A stretch of DNA of 64,000 nucleotides, from positions 62,001 to 126,000 of the forward strand of contig NW_026252136.1 of the NCBI RefSeq assembly GCF_025399195.1, in the 5' to 3' direction. The DNA comes from Umbelopsis ramanniana AG (lineage: Eukaryota; Mucoromycota; Umbelopsidomycetes; Umbelopsidales; Umbelopsidaceae). Position numbers and translations under genes: made by a program. The notes under the pieces were generated by a model. It was given only the letters and a program-made list of their open reading frames with translations, was not told the DNA's origin and did no database searches. Numbering within the stretch: the stretch's first letter is position 1; every line of letters begins with the position of its first letter. Below are positions 49,582 to 61,131 of this stretch, piece by piece.

Positions 49582-51237
49582 TTAACCGCTGGCAACAGCA
49601 AGAATGCGGAAGTTGGTGCCGCCTTCAGGATTGCTGGTCTTGTTCATGAGCTCACAGTGCAGCAAATGTTTACCTTGGCTGAGGCCTTCAGCAACAGGAG
49701 TCATTACACCGACACTATACCATTTATCCCAGTAGCCTTGGAGTTCACGTCCTTTATCCTTCTCGTCTCCAATCCAGCACCAGATATTGCCCAAGTTATA
49801 GTCAGCGCTACGGAATAGGTAAAGATAAACTACGCCTTGGCTCGCTCGGACTTCGAAGGTAACCTGAGAGCCAGGCACATCCGCCACAATGTAGAACTTC
49901 TCTTTCTGCCAATCCCAGAACGTCCAACCGTCCATGTCCCTAGGCTTGTAGGATTGATCCGCAAACGTTTCGCAATACGGTTCAAGCTCTCTAAACTTGT
50001 CTTGCTCCCATCGGTGAGTGAACATATCGAACTTTGGAATGCTCTCTTTGTATGAATAATTATCCAAAATGACTGGCTGGACTTTGTCGGACATAGCGCA
50101 CATTTGTCTTTCAACATAGTGAGAAACAAGATCGCTGAGCAATTGGTGGCCCCAGTTAGATAAATGATGACCATCGTTGTAGAGCTTAAATCGAAGATCG
50201 TCTGGATATCGGTTGAGATGGTCATAGAGGGCATTCTTCATGGAAATATGGGGTAGATCATAGTAGTTGGAAATTGGCAGATGCGATTCCTGTCCATCCA
50301 AGTACTCATTCACGTTGTAGCTGAAAACTGAAGTCATGATGACTGCTGGCTGCGAACAGAACGAAAGCGTGTGAGACTATGGCCTTTCTGCATACATATA
50401 CTATACACCATTTAGAAATACCTTTCTAGGCAAGCGAAGTAGGTTGCGAACCAGCGATTCCATCATCTTTGCTTGAACTATACTACCTTTCTTGTCGTTC
50501 ATTTCACAAGGTAAAGTACTACATATGAGAAGGAGACGAAAATTAGTCGATCTGTGTTTGCTGACTCGGTCTGGACATTGGTAGATCTTTTAGGTGGCAC
50601 ACCATGCTATAACGGGCAATCGGGGAAAGGGTGCCCTAGTCTACCCACACCGCCCTATTTACACGTAACATTACCTGGCATCATTGAGAGAGAATTCCAA
50701 AAAGATAATGTCAACATCCTTTGGTATATGCTTATCAAAGCAGTAAGCAAAATATCCAGAGTCGGTTGCTCCTATGGCGCCTGAGAAGATGCTGTGATGA
50801 CCTTCCGGGAATTGTTCCTTCCACCAATCCAAGAATCGATGATAGTAGACCCTCGTCCAATCATCCAAGGTATGACCTGCGGAAACTGATCCTCCTAGGA
50901 CGGCCATACGTATGTCTTCTCCTCGTTGTGCCATAGCTATCTTCTCACGCAAACGCTTGTTCGATCCTTCATGAGCTATAGATCGCTGCAAGAATTCATG
51001 GCCATACAGTTGCTCATAGTGGTTGTTGGGCCCTGTAGCTGGGCATATATGACTATCGAGTGGAGGCGGAGGTGGACCAGATGAGAAAAAGTGTAGTGGA
51101 TGTGCAAAATGCGATGGTCGCAAAGCTACCAGGGTCACTACTGACAAAACTGCCAGAGCGGAAAAGATAGCCATCATAGTCATTCGTGGGGAATGTTTCA
51201 ACATGGACAAAGTCCCTAACGGACTATAGCGAACCAT
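49582..51237 (-). CDS. membrane-anchored SGNH (GDSL-type) hydrolase
   Basis: Three exons (50675-51237, 50422-50518, 49582-50349) give 475 residues. A single hydrophobic segment (about residues 18-41, MTMMAIFSALAVLSVVTLVA) after a short basic tail suggests a type II membrane protein of the secretory pathway, followed by a Pro-rich stalk (PPPPPL). The SGNH fold shows block I as LGGSVSAG with the nucleophile Ser, block III-like LEFSLND with Asn, and block V as DGHHLSNWGH with the Asp-x-x-His pair. A C-terminal ~150-residue beta-rich region (WTFWDWQKEKFYIVADVPGS...) follows. Members act as esterases or acetyltransferases on glycans; the substrate here is unknown. Confidence 0.8.
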
Positions 51238-51965
51238 TTTGACTAATTGTAAGATAAGGGTATATGGATGACTACAGTTTACAAAAGGGAAAGAAGCGCT
51301 TCAAGGAAAGAAAGGTGTGCCTTAGAAATAGGTTTTAAAAAATTAAGTATTAGAGTTTTTTGATTTGGAATTCCGTGAGATTACTGAATGATCTGGTTGG
51401 TTTGATTGGATTACTGGTCTCACACCTATATTATAATGACTCCTCTTGCATGCCTTGGAATATCTCCATCATGCTTAAATCTCTCGCATGTAAGAGATAT
51501 TAACAACCTATCTATGAAGGACATAATATTGCAGAGTCATTTATCTTTCTTCACACCTTTTATTCTCATAATGTGCTTTTCTAGCTTCTGTGTGTTCTGG
51601 TTTCTGTGTTTTTGAAGGTCCAGTCTATAGCAATATATGGCTAAAGTCAAAATCGTCAGGCTCATCAATGTGCTAGCTAGACAAGATCCCACTAATACTG
51701 ATCATTTCTAAGGATTAAATGGCATTATGATTTGAAAATATGGTGTCATACCAAAAAAAATATATAGTATGTTGTGTACTTCACAAAAGCCACTTCAAAA
51801 CCCTGGGATACAAAACCATAATTATTCACTCCGTTTCTCTTCCTTGTAAACTTGATACGCTTCAGCATCCTAGACATAAACAAACAGCACAATGACCCAT
51901 CTTTTATAAAAAAATTTACAAGTTTATATTAAACGAAATTAACGTTATCTACTCGCGTTCTCTCA
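51238..51965. other. intergenic region
   Basis: About 730 bp between the EMC7 3' end and the SGNH hydrolase start, both minus. The open frame at 51406-51615 (+) has no motif. Nothing else is seen. Confidence 0.5.
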
Positions 51966-52902
51966 TTACTTTCTTCGCTTGTTCTGAGATTGTGCTGGTG
52001 CTTGTAAAAATTTACCAAAACTAGGAACATCCGACATCATCTTCTGAGCGTCTGCTTGAGCCTTGTTGAAGTCTTCCATGTCTTCAGGGCCTAGAGAAGA
52101 AATTTCTTAATATAATAAAACAAATCCGGATACAAACGATGAACGGCACTCACGTATATTTGCCATCATTTTTGGCATCACGAACATCATAAGGGCACTC
52201 ACACCCATCATGATCATCATAGGGTTTTTGAACATGTTCATAACGTTAAAGCCTTCACGTTTCTATAAATAACAGCAAGTCAATACCAGGTATATGCGAA
52301 TGGCAGCATCATGGCTCAAATGTAATACGTACAAAGAAGTACTCCGCTGGAGCCTTGGCTTTGAGAACAAAAGGGTATGTAACATCATATCCCGTTGTAG
52401 ACCAATCACTTCCCAAAGATGAGAATGCTCCCTTCACGGAGTCGTCTCCAACATCAACACGAAGCTGTAAATGAAAGTTAGAGACATAGTTATGCCATTG
52501 TAAGTCATGCATACAGAACCTTACCTTTGGGAATATGTAATTTACGGATTGTATCTCCAGAAAATAGTTTCCTGACGGGACTTCCGGGCTAATCGCGTTG
52601 TCAGAACCTCATCAACTTTTGAACCTTATGCAACTTCGGTCCAACTTACAAAATAAATCTCCCGTCCTTTTGAACAAAGGTGGAGTATTCTCCGCCGTTC
52701 AACTGAACAGACGCAGTAGATTCGAGGTCGGCGAGATCTGTGTCATGTATTAAATATCATCTCTTGTAATGTGGCCGGGAGAAATCGTTCACCAACCTTG
52801 TAGCAATGCATTCTTTTCGATTGAGCCTTCAAGACGAGCTGCAAAACAACATGTCGCAAATAAACTAGTAGTGATGAGGTAATTAACATCTCGTGTCCAG
52901 AT
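51966..52902 (-). CDS. EMC7: ER membrane protein complex subunit 7 (start not resolved)
   Basis: Several exons. EMC7 is a luminal/membrane subunit of the ER membrane protein complex, which inserts tail-anchored and polytopic proteins. Conserved parts are ARLEGSIEKNALLQ, a beta-sandwich with LNGGEYSTFVQKDGRFIFPE, VPSGNYFLEI and VNYIFPKLRVDV, then a transmembrane segment in MMIMMGVSALMMFVMPKMM and the C-terminal PEDMEDFNKAQ. A signal-peptide-like stretch (YLITTSLFATCCFAA) reads in frame just before ARLEG, and the frame stays open up to 52902, but no ATG occurs in it. The true first exon must lie upstream. A candidate ATG at 52968 (MLKLNILLA) does not join in frame through a plain GT-AG intron. 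Confidence 0.85.
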
Positions 52903-53919
52903 CTATGCTCCTTTGGAAAAGCATGTTTAGGATCAATACCTCGCAAGCAGAATGTTCAGTTTCAACATTCTGGTGACTTTGTTGGTGTTGATGAGAGTTG
53001 TCAGGCAGACCGGTTAATTGCCAGCGGGCTCTCAAGTCCGCATTGCTCCTCAACAAATCACGTGTACAATAGCTAACTTCTAATCGGATCTGATATGCTC
53101 TGATCTCTGACCTAAATATCAGAGCAGAAAGAGTGACGAGAACTTGGTAATCGAATAGTACTACAGAAGCTTTGTTCGGATTGAAAAGAAAACCCATTTA
53201 GCCGGCTTCTTGGTCTACCATTTCCATTTTCATCTTAATATGACGGCGATAATCGTTGATGTTATGGCCATCGTTCGATCAATATATCAATGCGAAATCA
53301 CCATCAACAAGCATCGATAAAAGTACGATTGAATCCCTTAAATTTCTTCATCGTACTCAGATGATCGAATCGATATGTTCGATGCCCGTCACTGCAGGGT
53401 ATATATATTTTACAATATCAAAAATGTGTAGCCGTAAACATCCTCATAGAGTAAAATATGCCACACTAGGTCATTTGATCTACCAGCTGTGTACTACTTC
53501 CAAGCTGAACAGTCTGCTGTGGAGAGATAATAAGCAAGCATGGCTAGCATTAACGATAGAGTTCCAGCGGCTAAACCCTCAGACATGAACAGTGTGTAAC
53601 AATGCTGGATTCAACACTATCGAGCTTTAAAATAAAGTTGTTTCGGCTTACGATGCGATGTGAAGCCACATTGAGCCGGAAAAGGCTGAAGCAAAGCCAG
53701 GCTATCTCTGCATCGACGTTTTTTATCCATTAACGGAATTGATAATTTTTTTAATCGGTAGCAATTCGATTATAAATCACTCATTTTCATCATTGAATTT
53801 CCCATTTCATAACCAGCAACAAATGACATGGGCTTCCGAGCGTCACGGATAAATCCAATTTCATAAAGAGTCACGTCGGGGTCTCTCAGGCTCAACTTCT
53901 TTCATCTTTTTCTCTTTAC
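52903..53919. other. region between EMC7 and the GT8 gene
   Basis: About 1 kb between divergent genes. It probably contains the unresolved first exon of EMC7 (minus) and the promoter of the GT8 gene. The 104-codon open frame 52883-53197 (-) overlaps the EMC7 5' end in another frame and has no motif. Confidence 0.4.
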
Positions 53920-54913
53920 ATGACTGGAAAGATTCAAAAAGCGGCATGGGCAGTCATACTGACAACTGCTAACAAGTACGTTGATGGAATTGCGGTACTT
54001 GCTCATGCTCTGAAAAAGCATGCATCAAAATATCCACTAGTGGTGCTGTACACACCAGAAACGGTGCCTAACAAAGTGGTAGCACGGCTTTCTAGCTATG
54101 GCTGCACCATGGTAGCAATTGAGGCTATTAAACCACTGACTGCTGTGGAGTACAAGTTTGAACGCTTTGCTGAAACTTGGACCAAGTTGCGCGTTTGGGA
54201 GCAGACCGACTATGACCGACTTGTTCTGATGGATGCCGACATGCTGCCTTTACAAAATATGGACGAATTGATGACAATGCCGTTGACAACCAACGTTGTA
54301 GCTGCTTGTCATGCGTGTACGTGCAATCCTCAAAAGATATCTCATTACCCGTCAAACTGGTGAGTGGCTTAGACATGAGCGATTTTTTTTATCTTGGGAT
54401 GCTGTTTGGCATATGGGGGGGTCTTTTATCGGATGTTAATGAATTGACGAAATACATTGACTGTTTGACGTCATTTCTACTCACAGGACGCCAGCCAATT
54501 GTGCATATACAGGGTGCGACCCTAAAGCAGGAACTTCTAATCCCCCAAGTTTAGATAAGAGGGATTATTTCAATAGCGGACTGATCGTCCTTTCTCCCGA
54601 CCAAGAGATATTCCAGAGCATGCTTGATAAGCTATTTCATGCTAAAGACTTAAACATATACAGTTTTCCCGATCAGGATTTTCTCAATGAAATATTCAAG
54701 GACCGATGGATACCCTTGGCTTACTCGTATAACGCACTGAAGACGTTGCGAACGTCACACTCTCCTATGTGGCGCTTAGGGAACGTCAAGAACATTCACT
54801 ATATCCTTACCAAGCCATGGGATGTTGACCCCAGTTCAGAGCCTGACATATACTTTCCACTTTATCAATTGTGGTGGAACGAACATATTTCTTTGTCACT
54901 TTCATCCGCATAG
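53920..54913 (+). CDS. GT8 family glycosyltransferase (glycogenin/galactinol synthase-like)
   Basis: Two exons (53920-54359, 54487-54913) give 288 residues. GT8 enzymes are retaining transferases that use UDP-sugars. The N-terminus AAWAVILTTANKYVDGIAVL is the nucleotide-sugar-binding start; the metal-binding DxD is in LVLMDADMLP; NSGLIVLSP and FPDQDFLNEIF are further family motifs, and NIHYILTKPWDV matches the HFxxxKPW block near the end. No Tyr-rich self-glucosylating tail of glycogenin is present, so it is more like the small galactinol synthase/GT8 group. No signal peptide, so likely cytosolic. Confidence 0.87.
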
Positions 54914-55461
54914 TACCTTGTCTTTTGTTAAGGCCATAGTTGCAACATATTAGATTTTACTGACTTCCCATTACTGAAATAATTAATTTGGACCATCTAT
55001 AAATATATTACCAGTTAGTCTAATCCACACGAATGATACAATGTAAGGTACTTGCCAACGGCGAAACGGCATTAACATATTACCAGCAATATCTCAGCAC
55101 AAATTAATTAATTGAAAATGAGAGAGAAAGGCTATTTCATATTATGAAACCACTTCAATTCGCTTTGAGTTGCGAACAGGGAACAGTAGAGTGTTGTTGG
55201 TCGAAAGCACGCGATACACTCCATCAAGTCAAGACCTCATTGTATATGAAGGCAGCTTATCTGTGAACACTAGTGGCGACATTGTACGTAACCTATAGCT
55301 GGTAGGTTAATGGTAAAATGCGAATGATATTGAGAACGCCAGTTACTGTAGAAATTGCGATGGAATGACGTTGGCCTCGGGGAGCAGGGACATACATTTT
55401 TCCCTAAAAATCCATATGGGGTTTTAAAGCGGCGGCGAACACCTCTCAAACACTCCAAACT
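54914..55461. other. intergenic region
   Basis: About 550 bp between the GT8 gene and the NAD(P)HX dehydratase gene, same strand. No feature beyond presumed promoter sequence. Confidence 0.5.
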
Positions 55462-57114
55462 ATGCCTCCCAAGATTCCCGATCTCGGTAAAATTAAGCAA
55501 ATTATCCCACCGCTGTCAGCGGAAATGCACAAGGGCCAAGCTGGTATGTTGTTTCTACGTGTGCTTTGCTTTGTTGACCAGAGCTGAAATATATTCGGTG
55601 TCCAACAGGTCGTATTGGTATTGTTGGAGGTTCCGAAGAGTAAGTGTCACAAATACGCATTCTGGAATGCTGGTGATTGCCATCATACTTATGGTCGTCC
55701 AATAGCTATACTGGTGCTCCTTATTTCAGCGGTATTTCGTGTATGAAGCTGGTAATACTACTTTCTTTCGTTGTCATACCAGCTGCGCTTCATTATCGTA
55801 TGTCTAACTATTGTGGCATGTTAGGGTGCAGACTTGTGCCATATCTTCTGTGAGCCTGGAGCTGGTACTGTCATAAAGGTAAAGGTGGCTAAAATGTTTC
55901 AATGAAAGCATTGTCATGTAAGCTAATACCATGCTTTAGGGTTATTCCCCAGGTAAAGATAGCTCCAATACAAATGCAGCAATGTACGACTTCCACTGAC
56001 ACAATCTAAAGATTTAATTGTCCATCCCTATTTGAGAACATCGCAGTAAGTAAAAAAGGCGCTTGGAATACTCGCATTGCCTTTGAATGCTGAAGTACAT
56101 CTATTGTAGACACATCAAAGAGAGCAATCTCTCGCCAAAGGATATAGTCGATAATGTTGCTGGCGTATTCAGTAGATTGCATGTTTTGGTGGTTGGCCCC
56201 GGACTGTCTCGAGATTCAGTTATGCTAGAATCTGCAAAAAGCATAATTGAGAAAGCCAAAGAGAAGAACATGGCAATTGTCATTGACGCTGTGAGTTTTA
56301 CAAAGTGCACTGTAATGGGAAAGATGGTCCTTCAAGCTAACTTTTTTATAAACAGGATGGGTTGTTTCTGGTACAAAATCATCCAGAAACAGTGCAAAAT
56401 TATCAAAAGGCAGTATTGACACCGAATGTGGTGGAATTTAAGCGGCTTTGCGAGGCAATGGTAATGTATTGTGTGGCACGATGCGATAAGAAAAGTGGAT
56501 AATAATTTTACCAATTGCTCGACAGAAACTTAAATTTGACGATAATGAACGTGATACCATGGCTCAAAAGCTAAGCAACGCCTTTGGTGGTGTGACCATT
56601 GTGCAGAAGGGTTCTAACGACTTAATTTCGAATGGAAAGGAAGGTAGGTGCATTTAGATCAGGAAGCTTATCGCATACTTGCTTTGCATCTCATCATGCT
56701 GAATTTCACAGTGCTTATATGCGATGCTGAAGGTGGATTGAAGCGAATGGGTGGCCAAGGTGATATCTTGTCAGGTGTCATTGCTACCTTCTTGGCTTGG
56801 GGAAAAGGCTACGAAGACGGGGTTTGGAAGTAAGTGATGTGCTCATTTCGTGATTTACATCAGACTATCAAACACTGTTTACTCATCTGGTGGCTGACTA
56901 CGATGATAGACACTCGGGTACATTGGAGTCAAAAGAGATATCGCTACTTGCTGCTTGGTCTGGCTGCCGTATCGTACGAGAATGTGCTAAACGAGCTTTT
57001 GAAAAGTACGGAAGAGCTGTTTTGACATCACATCTGTTAGAAGAAATTGGTCCATCATATGCAAGTTTGTTTGAAAAAGGTAAATCAGGCATAAGTGATC
57101 GGGAATTTCAGTAA
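55462..57114 (+). CDS. ATP-dependent NAD(P)H-hydrate dehydratase
   Basis: Eleven exons (55462-55543, 55609-55639, 55706-55751, 55825-55878, 55940-55952, 56012-56045, 56110-56290, 56356-56460, 56526-56643, 56712-56829, 56910-57114) give 328 residues. The enzyme (NAXD/CARKD, yeast YKL151C) repairs hydrated NADH and NADPH using ATP. It is a ribokinase-like fold: [20 protein letters not shown] at the start, [38 protein letters not shown], and the ATP site [15 protein letters not shown] with GTLESKE after it. Exon 5 is only 13 nt. Its 3' end faces CTF18 with about 190 bp between stops. No strong organelle signal is visible. Confidence 0.94.
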
Positions 57115-57305
57115 GACCCATCTAACTGGAGGTCACTATCAAGGCACGAGCAAGATCTAGGTTCATTACGCAGGAACTTCAAAGTGGGCGACCATGTACA
57201 CGCCAATTTGGAGAATCAAGTGCTGCTCGTAAATAAACAAATTACAAATCCAAAAAAAGAATGCGTCTTGTAAATTTATTACGTTATGATATGTGCTCTC
57301 ACGAG

Positions 57306-60300
57306 TTAAAGAAAATGCTTGATTTGAAGAGGCTGCCGTACAGCATTCGAAAAGCCTTCATGAAATCGGTACCAGACCTTTGGCTTTTGGTATGCGGTAA
57401 TGTCTGGAGTGTAGAAAATTTTTGGTTAATTGTCATCCCGCTTTACTGGTATCAATACCCTTGCAGGCCAACCATACCTGTGGTGGTATCCATATCGGTA
57501 TCACATTGTTTGGAAACAACGGCTCGGCCAAAGAAATCTGTGGCAATTTTCTCCGAAACGACTTCCAACGGTTTTGGTCTAACACATTGGATACGGTCAG
57601 TACGTAATTGTCGTGTTCATCAGTATACAAACTGTCAAGTACCTGACTTCTTCCGGTTTGGCTTTGGCTTTGGTTTTAGATTTCTGATTAATTTCTGATG
57701 CTTCTTGATCAGCAGTTCCTTCGTGTCGCCTCAGCAATTCCTTTTCGATTTCATGTGAGATCATTTGGCGAACCGAGTATTGGCCAGCCAATTTAGAAGT
57801 ACTGCTCTGAGCAGAAAATTGGACCAATTGCTCTATAGGTCTAATGAAAGGGGATTAATGATTTGATTGGTACATTTCATGGCACGAAATATAGTAGGTA
57901 ACTTACGGTTCCAAACGGTAAACGAATCGGCCCTCATCTACTTTTTCTTGTACGAAAGTGAGACCGAAATCAATCATGATATCAACTAGTCGACCAAGGA
58001 TTGCTTTCTCGGCTGGTTTTATGAGCTGATGGTTAACCTATAAGCAAGATGTTCAATGAGTACATTATCATATCTGGACTCGCCAATTTGCTTTTTTTTG
58101 TAGATCTTTGAAATCGTCTTTTCGCCTATGATACTTACTGGTCGTAACTGTGGTGAAATGATGCGTAACAGCTGGTGGAGGAGTTCAGTGGTTATGTTTT
58201 CTTTCGTCGTATTTCGACGCTGATGAACACTCATGCCAGATATAAGCATGTTTGACAGGTTTGTAAATGATTTCTTGGCCAAAAAGTTCTAAATGAAAAC
58301 GACGCTTAACATTGTGCAGGTGCCAAAGCATAGCGACTAACGAAGACAACATACCTCATAATCCACTTTGGGGTATTCGACTTTGTGCTCCTGAGCGACA
58401 GTCCCAGCAAAGTACCGATGGAAATTGACAAGGGGATACGGCAAATACCCATATAGGCCATTTTGATGCTGATTGTTGCTTCGGTGGTTTATAAGGTCAT
58501 AAAAGTATAACCAGTCGAATGCCGCAACGATCTTTGCACCCGCTACATCGTGAAATTTCATTTTGGGATAACTCTCGAAGCATCCTGAATAAACCACATC
58601 CATGATTAGCAAGAAAGCTCATGAAAACAAAACTCTTGAGAATTGTAACTTACCTTGCATGAGCCTTTCGTATTCACCGTTAGTGATAGCACCTTCTGCT
58701 ATCCGACTAACATAGGCGTTCTCATTCTCATCCAGGGCAGTTGCTCCAAAAGCGCGGTTCTTTTTGGCATTCCTTGCATTGAATATATCATTCCATACAG
58801 AGTTCAATGTCTTTCCAACATCCTTTTTGCCTAATGGTGTATGTTCGATCATATCTTTGGTGAAGTTTGTACTTTTTCCGCGAATGAACTGTAGGGTATT
58901 GAGGCAACTACGGATATCACCGTCTGTGATCTCGCAGAGTGCATTGAGTGAGCGCATATCAGTTGTAAGGCCTTCAAGTTCGCAAATGGTATGCAATCTT
59001 TTGGCAATTGTAAGTGTTGGTACTTTGCGAAATGTGACATTGTGTGCTATTTGTCGTAGAGGTCGTAGAACGGCAGCATATCTGAAGGTGTACGTAGTAT
59101 TAGAACATGTTTTGAAGGCTGTTGGTCAGAAAAAAAGGCACATACGGATCGTTGCAAATGCAGATGATTGGTCGTAAGAGGGCTTTTTGCAGCGAAGGTT
59201 TCTTTGAACCTATCAGTACTGGTTTAGTAAGACTTGTTTTTGTTAAGAATTTGAAATGTGGAAGCTTTATACCTCTTTGCTGATTCTTATTGTTCGCATT
59301 GGTTTCTGCTGTAACTATATTGACAAGTACCTTTATGAAACTCTTTGAACGTAGGAATGATTTTCAGTACCGTGTTGCGCTAGTAAAATCTCTCTGTTTC
59401 TTAACTCACCTCGCTACCACCACCTGAACTTGCACCATCAATTTCGTCTATAATCAAAAGATTTGGTTTCTGAGAAAATGATTTGTCGGCAGACGACTCT
59501 GAACTCTGAATGATGGCTTGCATCTCGAGTGCTGCCTTAATTTTGGATTTAACCACTTCACCAGTTCGGTCGTCACTGTATGGAAGTGTCATCAGCTTTT
59601 CGTACCATGAACCAATATTGAGCATACCATCGCATTCTTACCTTGCGTTGACTTCTATAATATTGTATCCAGCCTGCTTGGCAATCACATGTGCAAGTGT
59701 GGTTTTACCATAGCCTGGAGGTCCGGATAAGAGTATGATTTTCTTTTCAGGCCGCTTCAATTGATCCTATATATGTATGATCGCTTGTCAGAGACGTTTC
59801 GACATTCGATTGAGGGGAATGTCGTGAAAGTGTAAATTACCTGTGGCTGATCAAAACGATTATTTCCAAAATTGTTGAAACCTTTATCGTTTGCGCTCAT
59901 TGCGTTGGCGGCATTTTGCTTCATCATCTTTTCTTTCAGCCAATCCACTGGCGGCTCCTTTCCAAACACGCAGTAGTCCCATTGCTTCACCCATCGAAGG
60001 ACGTCACGATTCACTCGCTGATTTAAAGTGTCAGTGGAAATGTTTGGCATCTACCAGTACATATTTTGAGCGTTACCTGGTCGCCAAGAAGGTCTACAAA
60101 TGACGACGGTCGGTATTTGTCAACCCACAATTTATGAGAATCCACAGAGTTGAACCGTCGTGCTGATTTATCCTTTCTACGCTTTTTTGGGGGCGATTGC
60201 ATTGCCTCATTGAACAGTTTTTCGTCATGTTCCCTCTCTTCCTGCTCGAATGCCCGAAGTTTGTCGACTGCGTCAAGTTCCAGTTCTTCCAGCATCTTCC

Positions 60301-60757
60301 AGATAGGTTTTGCCAAAAGAGTAGACTTCGCCATATGTTCTCGAATAAGCATGCTTTGAGGCACTTTCTTCGCCATTCGTACTTTCTTTGGAAAATACAA
60401 CTTCTGGCCACTAGAGGTCGTAGCTGTTATGTACGCACCAGTCGCAGGAGGTTGGCTATAGTCCACCGTACCTGAGCCGGTATCTGCATTGCCTTTGGCC
60501 ATATCGGGTTGTTTGCTGTGCATTTCGTTCAATGGAGTAGCATTGGCAAATAAAGTGTCCAAATGGCTTCTCTTGTTCTCCTTCTCAACTGATTCTTCGA
60601 CATCCGGTTGAAGCTTTCTTTTTTTTGCCAATGAGGACTCGGTGGAAACATTGATCAAATTTTTGTTGAGCGAATTAAGGAAAAGAGGCTCAGAATCGTC
60701 AGGGTCAAAAGAATTGGAGCTGTCACCAAAGACTGCGTCGAAATCGTCGAGCTCCAT
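57306..60757 (-). CDS. CTF18: chromosome transmission fidelity protein 18 (alternative RFC clamp loader), with an apparent frameshift
   Basis: At least a dozen exons. Ctf18 is the large subunit of the Ctf18-RFC complex, which handles PCNA in replication, cohesion and the checkpoint. The N-terminus [12 protein letters not shown] is acidic; [18 protein letters not shown] introduces the AAA+ core, with Walker [28 protein letters not shown], Walker [12 protein letters not shown], and sensor/lid motifs [13 protein letters not shown]. The C-terminus ends [10 protein letters not shown] and [20 protein letters not shown], typical of Ctf18. Within the exon 58654-59079 the frame changes by one position near 59036-59045: upstream reads [12 protein letters not shown], downstream reads [15 protein letters not shown]. 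No intron fits. All other exons are intact, so a sequence error, a recent deletion or a recoding event are all possible. Confidence 0.88.
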
Positions 60758-61131
60758 GTTGAGTTGTCTAAAGCAAGGTCAGTCGCGTTCAGTTTCTTCG
60801 TTTGAAGTCGCGATGTCGTGACACCACACCAAAATTAGGGAAATGCCAGTCACGACGCGATGGTGAAAACTGACAGAGCTAAAAAACCAATGGGTTACCG
60901 TCAGTCTATTCAGATGAACCATTTTACACAAGGATTGGATACGCACGCATAATACTGTTTAAAAAATATTGGATGGAAGTAATGATTAATATGGCTAATC
61001 TTATAACAACTTGGGAAAAAAAAGTCTTCTCTACGTTCAGCAGGTGCGCTTTCTGCTGATATCACGAACGTTAATAGGTTCGTATCTATTTATACAATAT
61101 GATACAGTGGTTTGAGGAAATACAGTCTCTT
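60758..61131. other. intergenic region
   Basis: About 370 bp between the CTF18 start and the permease 3' end, both minus. AT-rich, with no recognisable feature. Confidence 0.5.

Noticed and set aside
59036-59045. A tiny intron as the cause of the CTF18 frame change
   Set aside because: The only GT...AG pair nearby is 16 nt long and would delete conserved residues.
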